Translations under genes and position numbers: made by a program
Assembly: GCA_945946745.1 (NCBI GenBank)
Contig: CAMEWZ010000039.1
Coordinates: 1-11,633 of the forward strand
Direction: 5' to 3'
DNA from: an uncultured Clostridia bacterium
GTDB lineage: Bacteria > Bacillota > Clostridia > Oscillospirales > Oscillospiraceae
Length of the DNA stretch: 11,633 nt
Shown: piece by piece, positions 5,946 to 11,633 of the stretch
How the letters are laid out: each line of letters starts with the position of its first letter
Position numbering within the stretch: position 1 is the first letter of the stretch
The notes under the pieces: model-generated
Seen by the model: the letters and a program-made list of their open reading frames with translations, nothing else
Told to the model about the DNA's origin: nothing
Database searches by the model: none

Positions 5946-6374
5946 ATGATCGGAAAATATCCTGCCAAGCTGGACGAGAAGGGCCGTCTGTTTGTGCCTT
6001 CCAAGCTGCGCGGAGAGTTGGGGGAGACCTTTTTTGTCACCCTGGGCGTTAACTGCGGCCATCGCTGCCTGACGGTCTATACCGCCGGGGAATGGCAGAA
6101 GCTGTCGGACAATTTTAACGCCCTAAGCATTTCCCAGAGGGCCGGCGCCACCAGCTTGATTTTCATGAACGCCGCGGAGTGCAGCCCCGACAAGCAGTTC
6201 CGGTTCAGCTTGACCTCTTTCCTGCTGGATTACGCGGGCATTGACCGGGAGGTTATGATCGTGGGCCGGGCGGGACAGGCGGAGATCTGGGACGCCAAGG
6301 AGTTTGCCGCCTTCGAGGCGGAGAACCTGGCGCCGGAAAAATTGCTGGCGTCTCTGGAGGCAATCGGACTATGA
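5946..6374 (+). CDS. mraZ: Division/cell wall cluster transcriptional repressor MraZ
   Basis: MraZ is a ring-forming DNA-binding protein of the AbrB-like swapped-hairpin superfamily that in E. coli represses its own dcw operon. The 142 residues contain both expected MraZ half-domains with their DxxxR signatures: D10-E-K-G-R14, followed by LFVPSKLR, and D82-K-Q-F-R86. The second signature has phenylalanine where glycine is usual, but the Asp and Arg are intact. The start at 5946 follows AAGGAGAGG with suitable spacing and begins MIGKYPAKLDEKGR, the typical N-terminus; an ATG at 5916 would add ten residues lying on the operator boxes. The gene heads the dcw cluster behind its own promoter. Its stop overlaps the rsmH start (ATGA at 6371-6374), so the two are coupled. 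Length is normal for the family. Confidence 0.95.
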   Translation: MIGKYPAKLDEKGRLFVPSKLRGELGETFFVTLGVNCGHRCLTVYTAGEWQKLSDNFNALSISQRAGATSLIFMNAAECSPDKQFRFSLTSFLLDYAGIDREVMIVGRAGQAEIWDAKEFAAFEAENLAPEKLLASLEAIGL

Positions 6375-7306
6375 AGGAATTTCATCATGTTTCCGTACTG
6401 CTGGAGGAATGCATCCAGGGGCTGAACATTCGCCCCGATGGCATTTATGTGGACGGCACCCTGGGTGGGGCCGGTCATTCCAGTCAAATCGCGGCCAGAC
6501 TCACCACCGGACGGCTGGTGGGCATCGACCGGGATCCCGTTGCCCTTGCCGCCGCGAAACAGCGGCTGGAACCGTATCTGGACAGAGTCAGCCTGGTACA
6601 CGCCAATTTCTGCCAGCTGAATCAAGCCCTGGATGGGCTGGGAATTGCAGGGGTGGACGGCATTTTGCTGGATCTGGGGGTTTCCTCTCCCCAGCTGGAT
6701 GACGGGGAACGGGGCTTTTCCTATATGGTGGACGCGCCGCTGGATATGCGGATGAACAGCGAGGACACCCAGGATGCCCACTTCATCGTCAATCATTGGC
6801 CCTATGAGGAATTGAAGCGCATTTTGTATGATTACGGCGAGGAGCGCTACGCGCCCCAGATTGCCGCGGCCATCTGCCGCCGGCGGGAGGAAAAGCCCAT
6901 CGAGACCACCCTGGAATTGGTGGACATCATCCGTTCGGCCATGCCGCCCGCGGCGCTGCGGGAAAAGCAGCATCCGGCGAAGCGCAGCTTTCAGGCCATT
7001 CGCATCGCCGTCAATGACGAGTTAAATTCCGTGGCAAAGGTCATGGAGGCGGCCATTCCCCGGTTAAATCCCGGGGGACGGCTGGCGGTGATCACCTTCC
7101 ATTCCCTGGAGGATCGGATCGTGAAGAACGCCATGGCAGCTGCGGCCAAGGGCTGCACCTGCCCGCCGAATTTCCCGGTGTGCGTATGCGGGAAGAAGCC
7201 TCAAGTCAAGCTCATCACCCGAAAACCCATCGTATCCACAGACGCCGAGCTGGAACGCAACCCCAGAGCCAGAAGCGCGAAGCTGCGAATCTGCGAAAAA
7301 CTCTGA
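6371..7306 (+). CDS. rsmH: 16S rRNA (cytosine1402-N4)-methyltransferase RsmH
   Basis: RsmH (MraW) methylates N4 of C1402 in 16S rRNA, helping shape the ribosomal P site. The 311 residues are of normal length and carry all hallmarks: HVSVLLEE at 6-13, the SAM-binding DGTLGGAGHS at 28-37, GIDRDP at 51-56, DLGVSSPQLD at 101-110, DAPLDMRM at 121-128, HPAKRSFQAIRIAVNDEL at 201-218 and FHSLEDRIVK at 243-252. Two CxC pairs (C262/C264 and C271/C273) lie near the end, as I recall for many Gram-positive RsmH proteins, before the ELERNPRARSAKLR tail. The start overlaps the mraZ stop by four bases, and GGAGG at 6356-6360 serves it. It is the second gene of the dcw cluster. RsmI, encoded elsewhere in the window, modifies the same nucleotide at the ribose. 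Confidence 0.97.
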   Translation: MKEFHHVSVLLEECIQGLNIRPDGIYVDGTLGGAGHSSQIAARLTTGRLVGIDRDPVALAAAKQRLEPYLDRVSLVHANFCQLNQALDGLGIAGVDGILLDLGVSSPQLDDGERGFSYMVDAPLDMRMNSEDTQDAHFIVNHWPYEELKRILYDYGEERYAPQIAAAICRRREEKPIETTLELVDIIRSAMPPAALREKQHPAKRSFQAIRIAVNDELNSVAKVMEAAIPRLNPGGRLAVITFHSLEDRIVKNAMAAAAKGCTCPPNFPVCVCGKKPQVKLITRKPIVSTDAELERNPRARSAKLRICEKL

Positions 7307-7327
7307 GTGCCCAAAGGGGAGAACGAC

Positions 7328-7801
7328 ATGGTTCAGAAACCCAAAATTCAATATGTTGGCCAGTTCTACGTCTACGGCAGCGAGGCCCAGGCACTGGAGC
7401 GGAAGAAGGAGCACCGCCGGGCCAAAACCAAGCTGCCGCTGTCCCGAATCGAGCGGATCGAGAAGATCTATGTGGATCCGGTGGCGCTGGGCGGCATCGT
7501 GGTAGCCTTCGTGATGCTGTTTACCATGGCGGCAGGCGCTTTGCAGCTGCGGGAGGATTGGGAAGACTATTCCCGGATGTCCGGCTATGTTTCCGAGCTG
7601 AAAAAGGAAAACGCGGAGCTGACCAAGACCTACCGGGCGGGCTATGATCTGGAGGAGATTCGCAAACGGGCGCTGGCCCTGGGTCTGGTTCCATCGGACG
7701 AGATGGAAACCGTGACCATTCAGGTGCAGATCCCCACACCGGAGCCGGAACCGACCCTCTGGGAGAATATCACCTGGTTCTGGAAGGGGCTGTTTGCATA
7801 A
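7328..7801 (+). CDS. ftsL: FtsL-like septum formation protein (single membrane span, coiled coil)
   Basis: This is a bitopic division protein in the FtsL/DivIC mould, expected to join the septal FtsL-DivIC-DivIB complex that activates the cell wall synthase. The 157 residues divide into a basic cytoplasmic part (1-50, rich in Lys/Arg at 24-46), one transmembrane helix (about 52-72) and an extracytoplasmic segment predicted to be coiled coil (about 73-115, SELKKENAEL). A KRALALGLV stretch typical of the family follows, then a proline- and glutamate-rich tail. I chose the ATG at 7328, seven bases after AGGGGA; a GTG at 7307, directly after the rsmH stop, would add seven residues. FtsL is poorly conserved, so the symbol rests largely on position between rsmH and the penicillin-binding protein plus topology. 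A DivIC-type assignment is possible. Confidence 0.82.
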   Translation: MVQKPKIQYVGQFYVYGSEAQALERKKEHRRAKTKLPLSRIERIEKIYVDPVALGGIVVAFVMLFTMAAGALQLREDWEDYSRMSGYVSELKKENAELTKTYRAGYDLEEIRKRALALGLVPSDEMETVTIQVQIPTPEPEPTLWENITWFWKGLFA

Positions 7802-7823
7802 TCCGGCTGCGCGGCTATACAAT
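7794..7823 (+). promoter_or_regulatory. Possible internal promoter before the PBP gene
   Basis: TTGCAT (7794-7799), which overlaps the end of the FtsL-like gene, is followed by TATACAAT (7816-7823). This gives TATACA after 16 bases or TACAAT after 18. Either is a plausible sigma-A promoter for separate expression of the penicillin-binding protein and murE. It is moderately weak evidence because neither spacing is ideal. Confidence 0.35.
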
Positions 7824-7839
7824 GAAGATAAAGCTGCGG

Positions 7840-7876
7840 ATGGGCGGCGAGGGATTCCCTTGCTGCCCATTCTTTG
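7840..7876 (+). terminator. Hairpin with short T run between ftsL and the PBP gene (attenuator-like)
   Basis: ATGGGCGGCGAGGG (7840-7853) pairs with CCCTTGCTGCCCAT (7857-7870), a 14-base-pair stem including two G-T pairs, around a three-base loop. TCTTTG follows, so there is only a short T tract. It sits in the 98-base gap before the PBP ribosome binding site (GGAGG at 7890-7894) and could partly terminate or stabilise the transcript. Confidence 0.5.
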
Positions 7877-7899
7877 GAATATCTGGATTGGAGGCCGAT

Positions 7900-10230
7900 A
7901 TGGGAAGCAAGCCGAAACCCTTTGACCGCCTGCGCCTAAGCGGCGGACAGCACAGGCGCATCCTGCTGGTGATGCTTCTGCTGGGGCTGCTGGCCTTTGT
8001 GCCGGTGCTGTGGCGGCTGTACGTGCTGATGATTCAGCAGTATGACCATTACGCGGAGCTGGCGCTGCGCAATCAGACCCGGACGACCCGGGTCAGCGCC
8101 CACCGGGGGGACATTCTTGACCGGAACATGAACATTCTGGCGACCTCTGTGAGCGTGGAGAACGTATATCTGGATCCCCACGAGCTGAAGCAGTCCAAAG
8201 CGGATATTCCGGCATTGTCCGCGTTTTTGGGAGAGCTGTTGGAGAAAGACCCGGATTGGATCGCCCAGCAGGCGGCGGATATCAAACGGCGCTACAAGCA
8301 GGTGGCGGCCCGGGTGGAGGAAGAAACCGCCGGGAAGATCCGGTCTTACATCAATGCGAACGGAATTTCCGGCATCCATTTGGAGCCGGCCTCCCAGCGA
8401 ACCTATCCGTTCGGAACTTTGGCAGCCCAGGTGATCGGCTTTACCAACGCCTCCAATGACGGCTGCGAGGGGGTGGAGGCAGCCTATGATGCCTACCTCT
8501 CCGGCAGCACCGGCAGAGTCATCACCACCAAGGGCAATAACGAAATGGATATGCCCTTTTCCTATGAAAACTACATTTCCTCCCGACAGGGAGACAGTGT
8601 GATCCTAACGCTGGATGCCACCGTCCAGGCCTGCCTGGAAAAGCAGATGGCGGCAGCCATCGATCGCTATGATGTGCAAAACGGCGCGTTTGGCCTGGTG
8701 ATGAACTGCAAAACCGGGGAAATACTGGCCATGGCCACTTTGGGCAGCTACGATCCCAACAACTATCTGGCGCTATATGACCCGGAGACGGCGGCCCAGG
8801 TGGAGGAATGGAAGCAACGTTATCTTTCCCTGCCGGAAGGCAGCGAGGAATATGAGGCAGGCAAAAAAGCCTATTCCGAGGCCCTGTCCGCCGCCCGGCT
8901 GAAGCAATGGCGAAACCGGGTTCTGTCCGACGGCTATGAGCCAGGCTCCACCTTCAAGGTGCTGACCATGGCCGCGGCTCTGGACTGCGGAGCCATCAAC
9001 CTCAACACCTCCTTCTTCTGTTCCGGCTCCGAGCAGATTCCCGGCCGTGCCCAGCGCCTGCATTGCTGGCGTTCCGCGGGACATGGGGCGGAGCAGACAC
9101 CCCAGGCATTGCAAAATTCCTGCAACATCGCCTTTGCCCACATCGCGCTAAAGCTGGGGGGCGAGCGGTTTTATGAATATGTGGAAAAATTCGGCATATT
9201 GGAAAAGACCGGTATTGATCTGGCGGGAGAAAGCAAGGGGGTTTTCTTTGACAAGGCGCTGGTGACAAATACAGACAAGTGGGGAACGGCCTCCCTGACC
9301 TCCGGCTCCTTCGGCCAGACCTTTAAAATCACGCCCTTGCAGCTGGTGCGGGCCATCGCCTCGGTGGTCAACGGCGGCAATCTGCTGGAACCTTACATTG
9401 TCTCCGAGGTGGTGGATGCCGATGGGAACACGGTGATGAAGGCGGAGCCTACCGTTGTCCGGCAGACCATCCGCCCGGAAACCTCCGACACCATGCGCAC
9501 CCTGATCGAGTCCGTGGTCACGGAGGGCACGGCGAAAAACGCCAAGGTGGCGGGCTTTGCCATCGGCGGCAAAACAGGCACCAGCGAAAAAATCGATGTG
9601 TTCGACGAAAACGGCCAGCGGGTACAGGATAAGATCGTCTCCTTTGTGGGAATCGCGCCCATGAATGACCCGGAGTATATTGTGCTGGTGGCCCTGGACA
9701 CTCCCTCCCGCCAGACCGGAATCTACATTTCCGGCGGCGTTATGGCCGCGCCTACGGTGGGGGCGGTGATGGCGGACATCCTGCCCTATTTGGGGGTGTC
9801 GCGGAGCTTCTCGGAGGAGGACGTGGCGGGACAGGAGATCGTTGTTCCGGATTTGCGGAACTTGACAGAAAAAGACACAAAGAGTAAACTAAAGAGTATG
9901 GGTTTGCAGGCCCGCTTCTCCGGCACCGGGGAAACGGTGACCGGCCAAATTCCCGCCCCGGGGCAAACCGTCCCCGGTGGCAGCGAGGTTCTGGTGTATC
10001 TGGGACAGGAGCCGGAGCAGACGCTGGTGACCGTTCCCGATTTTATCGGAATGAACCGCCAGCAGGCCGCCGACGCGGCTGGAAAGCTGGGGCTATACCT
10101 GCTGGTGACGGGCAATGACGAGATCAGCCAGCAGGTGACCGTTACAGCCCAGAGCGAGCCGAAGGATTCCCAGGTTCCCCTGGGAACAACCGTAACCTTG
10201 CTATTTGTGGATCAGACTGCGAGAGATTGA
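7900..10230 (+). CDS. Class B penicillin-binding protein with two PASTA domains (FtsI/SpoVD type)
   Basis: This is a peptidoglycan transpeptidase that crosslinks stem peptides outside the membrane, by position the septal or sporulation enzyme. The 776 residues begin with a basic cytoplasmic end and one membrane anchor (about 20-45). The class B dimerisation region follows (RGDILDRN at 69-76). The transpeptidase domain has catalytic S350 in STFK (350-353), SCN at 407-409 and KTG at 558-560. Two PASTA repeats close the protein, beginning VVPDLRNL (about 648) and TVPDFIGM (about 711). A charged segment, about 290-335, lies between the PNNY block and the active-site serine. The start at 7900 follows GGAGG by five bases; an ATG at 7822 has no ribosome binding site. 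B. subtilis has two such genes here, pbpB and spoVD; only one is present, so I give no symbol. FtsI-like division function, a sporulation role, or both are possible. Confidence 0.93.
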   Translation: MGSKPKPFDRLRLSGGQHRRILLVMLLLGLLAFVPVLWRLYVLMIQQYDHYAELALRNQTRTTRVSAHRGDILDRNMNILATSVSVENVYLDPHELKQSKADIPALSAFLGELLEKDPDWIAQQAADIKRRYKQVAARVEEETAGKIRSYINANGISGIHLEPASQRTYPFGTLAAQVIGFTNASNDGCEGVEAAYDAYLSGSTGRVITTKGNNEMDMPFSYENYISSRQGDSVILTLDATVQACLEKQMAAAIDRYDVQNGAFGLVMNCKTGEILAMATLGSYDPNNYLALYDPETAAQVEEWKQRYLSLPEGSEEYEAGKKAYSEALSAARLKQWRNRVLSDGYEPGSTFKVLTMAAALDCGAINLNTSFFCSGSEQIPGRAQRLHCWRSAGHGAEQTPQALQNSCNIAFAHIALKLGGERFYEYVEKFGILEKTGIDLAGESKGVFFDKALVTNTDKWGTASLTSGSFGQTFKITPLQLVRAIASVVNGGNLLEPYIVSEVVDADGNTVMKAEPTVVRQTIRPETSDTMRTLIESVVTEGTAKNAKVAGFAIGGKTGTSEKIDVFDENGQRVQDKIVSFVGIAPMNDPEYIVLVALDTPSRQTGIYISGGVMAAPTVGAVMADILPYLGVSRSFSEEDVAGQEIVVPDLRNLTEKDTKSKLKSMGLQARFSGTGETVTGQIPAPGQTVPGGSEVLVYLGQEPEQTLVTVPDFIGMNRQQAADAAGKLGLYLLVTGNDEISQQVTVTAQSEPKDSQVPLGTTVTLLFVDQTARD

Positions 10231-10271
10231 GGAAGACGGAGCAGCCTCCGCCCTCCGGAAGGAGTATTCCT

Positions 10272-11633
10272 ATGAAACTGAAAGAGCTGTTAAAGGACGT
10301 ATCCGTTCTGGAATGCGCCGCGGATTTGGAAACGGACATTTCCAATGTCTATTATGATTCCCGGAAGGTCACGCCGGGCGGACTGTTTGTGGCGGTGTCC
10401 GGCTTTGCCGCCGACGGCAACCGGTTTATCCCCATGGCGCTGGAAAAGGGCGCGGCAGTGGTGGTCACCGGGAAGAAGCCGGAGGGGAAGGTGCCCTATG
10501 TGCTGGTACCCTCCGACCGGCTGGCCCTGGCGACCATTGCCTGCAATTTCTATCATCACCCGGCGAAGGCCATGACCATGATCGGCATTACCGGAACCAA
10601 CGGCAAGACCTCCTCCACGCTGCTGCTCAAGCAGGTGCTGGAGCGGGTTCTGGGCGCCAAGGTCGGTCTGATTGGCACCATGGCGAACATGGTGGGGCAG
10701 GAAACCATTCCAACGGAACGTACTACCCCGGAGAGCCTGGAGCTGCAAGCCCTGTTTGCCCGGATGCGTGCCGAAGGCTGCACCCATGTGGTGATGGAGG
10801 TGTCCAGCCACGCGCTGGCCATGGAACGGGTCGGGGGCATCCGGTTTGACGTGGCGGCCTTTACCAATCTGACGGAGGATCATCTGGATTTTCACAAGAC
10901 CATGGACGCCTATTGCGATGCCAAGGCGGAGTTGTTCCGCCGGTGCGGCAGGGCGGTGATCAATGTGGATGATGCCTATGCGGACAGAATTCAAGCGGCG
11001 GCGCAGTGCCCGGTGCTGACCACCTCCGTGGCGGGGCAGGCACAACTGCGGGCGGAGGATGTGGAGCTTCACGCCCAGGGCATTCGCTTCACCGCCGTCT
11101 GCGATGGGGAAAAGGCCCAGGTAACCCTGCCCATTCCCGGCCGGTTCACGGTGTACAACGCGCTGACGGTGCTGGGGGTGGCGAAGCAGCTGGGCATTTC
11201 CCTGCAGGATTGTGCCGCCGCCTTACGGGTTGCCCAGGGGGTCAAGGGCCGGGTGGAGGTGGTGCCCACGCCGGGGAAACCCTACAGTGTGCTCATTGAC
11301 TATGCCCATACCCCGGATGGGCTGGAAAATGTCCTGCGTTCCGTTCGGGATTTCTGCAAGGGCAGATTGATTTCGGTGTTCGGCTGCGGCGGCGACCGGG
11401 ATCCCATGAAGCGGCCCATTATGGGCGCCATCGGCGTCAAGCTGTCGGACATCGCCATTATCACTTCCGACAATCCCCGCACCGAGGAGCCAATGGCCAT
11501 CATCCGGGATATCCTAAAAGGGGTAAATCCGGAAGATGGGGAATATATTGTTATGGAAGATCGGCCAAAGGCCATTCAATATGCTATGGACATTGCGGAA
11601 AAAGATGATATAATTGTACTTGCTGGAAAGGGC
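10272..11633 (+). CDS. murE: UDP-MurNAc-tripeptide synthetase, mDAP-adding MurE (3' end missing)
   Basis: MurE is the cytoplasmic Mur ligase that adds the third amino acid to UDP-MurNAc-L-Ala-D-Glu using ATP. The frame is open from the ATG at 10272 to the window edge, 454 codons; full-length MurE has about 480-500, so a short C-terminal part is outside. Visible motifs are YDSRKVTPGGLFVA (28-41), the P-loop TGTNGKT (107-113), TTPESLELQ (151-159), EVSSHAL (176-182), TNLTEDHLDFH (198-208), the Lys of YCDAKAELF (K218, the usual carbamylated position), and DYAHTPD (343-349). DNPRTEEP (400-407) contains the DNPR signature that marks meso-diaminopimelate rather than lysine specificity. AAGGAG lies seven bases before the start, and 41 bases separate it from the PBP gene. 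It belongs to the same dcw transcript. Confidence 0.96.
   Translation, partial: MKLKELLKDVSVLECAADLETDISNVYYDSRKVTPGGLFVAVSGFAADGNRFIPMALEKGAAVVVTGKKPEGKVPYVLVPSDRLALATIACNFYHHPAKAMTMIGITGTNGKTSSTLLLKQVLERVLGAKVGLIGTMANMVGQETIPTERTTPESLELQALFARMRAEGCTHVVMEVSSHALAMERVGGIRFDVAAFTNLTEDHLDFHKTMDAYCDAKAELFRRCGRAVINVDDAYADRIQAAAQCPVLTTSVAGQAQLRAEDVELHAQGIRFTAVCDGEKAQVTLPIPGRFTVYNALTVLGVAKQLGISLQDCAAALRVAQGVKGRVEVVPTPGKPYSVLIDYAHTPDGLENVLRSVRDFCKGRLISVFGCGGDRDPMKRPIMGAIGVKLSDIAIITSDNPRTEEPMAIIRDILKGVNPEDGEYIVMEDRPKAIQYAMDIAEKDDIIVLAGKG

Noticed and set aside
3413..6040. An 875-codon open frame antisense to the whole of clpC and into mraZ
   Set aside because: It mirrors clpC codon structure in a GC-rich gene, is rich in His, Gln, Pro and Leu without domains, has no ribosome binding site I would trust, and crosses a clear promoter. 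ClpC on the other strand is unambiguous.
6230..6973. A 247-codon minus-strand open frame over mraZ and rsmH
   Set aside because: It is antisense to two clearly conserved genes, shows no recognisable motif and has the composition of a shadow frame.
7822..7899. Earlier start (ATG 7822) for the penicillin-binding protein
   Set aside because: No Shine-Dalgarno precedes it, the extra 26 residues would be encoded by the hairpin region, and ATG 7900 has GGAGG and a normal class B PBP N-terminus.
10237..10250. Small CGGAG/CTCCG hairpin between the PBP gene and murE
   Set aside because: Only five base pairs with no T run; not enough for a terminator or regulatory call.

Overview
The window reads as ordinary core chromosome of a GC-rich, spore-forming Bacillota, most likely class Clostridia and perhaps an Oscillospirales/Ruminococcaceae relative. 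The lineage call is inference. It rests on sporulation genes (spmA, spmB), a short Clostridia-type AbrB regulator, strong AGGAGG-type ribosome binding sites, a ClpC with a UVR linker, a PASTA-domain penicillin-binding protein in the division cluster, and a MurE carrying the DNPR signature of meso-diaminopimelate addition. No mobile element, CRISPR array, tRNA or rRNA was seen.

Layout. Positions 1-979 (minus strand) hold spmA and the first part of spmB, translationally coupled and running off the left edge. A divergent AbrB-family gene (1166-1408, plus) follows behind a near-consensus sigma-A promoter. It meets rsmI tail to tail at a hairpin terminator (1416-1446). On the minus strand, read from right to left, fdx (small 2[4Fe-4S] ferredoxin, 3242-3072), a TrmN6/YabB-type methyltransferase (3001-2309) and rsmI (2268-1432) form an apparent operon. 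It starts divergently from clpC (3428-5752, plus). From 5860 the plus strand carries the start of the division and cell wall (dcw) cluster: promoter, mraZ, rsmH, an FtsL-like gene, a class B penicillin-binding protein with two PASTA repeats, and murE, which is cut by the right edge.

How the genes work together. The dcw block links septation and peptidoglycan synthesis: MraZ probably autoregulates through periodic TGG boxes just upstream of its start, FtsL and the transpeptidase belong to the septal machinery, and MurE supplies the mDAP tripeptide precursor. RsmH and RsmI are encoded in different operons but modify the same 16S rRNA base, C1402 (N4- and 2'-O-methylation). The TrmN6-RsmI-AbrB neighbourhood matches the yabB-yazA-rsmI-abrB order of Bacillus subtilis with yazA missing.

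I did not find a convincing undescribed system. The best leads are small regulatory structures: the MraZ boxes, a promoter-plus-hairpin between the FtsL-like gene and the PBP, a heptamer tandem repeat at the trmN6/rsmI junction, and clpC apparently free of CtsR and CIRCE control. No stretch above 300 bases lacks a gene; the longest gaps (980-1165, 3243-3427, 5753-5945) are promoter or leader regions.
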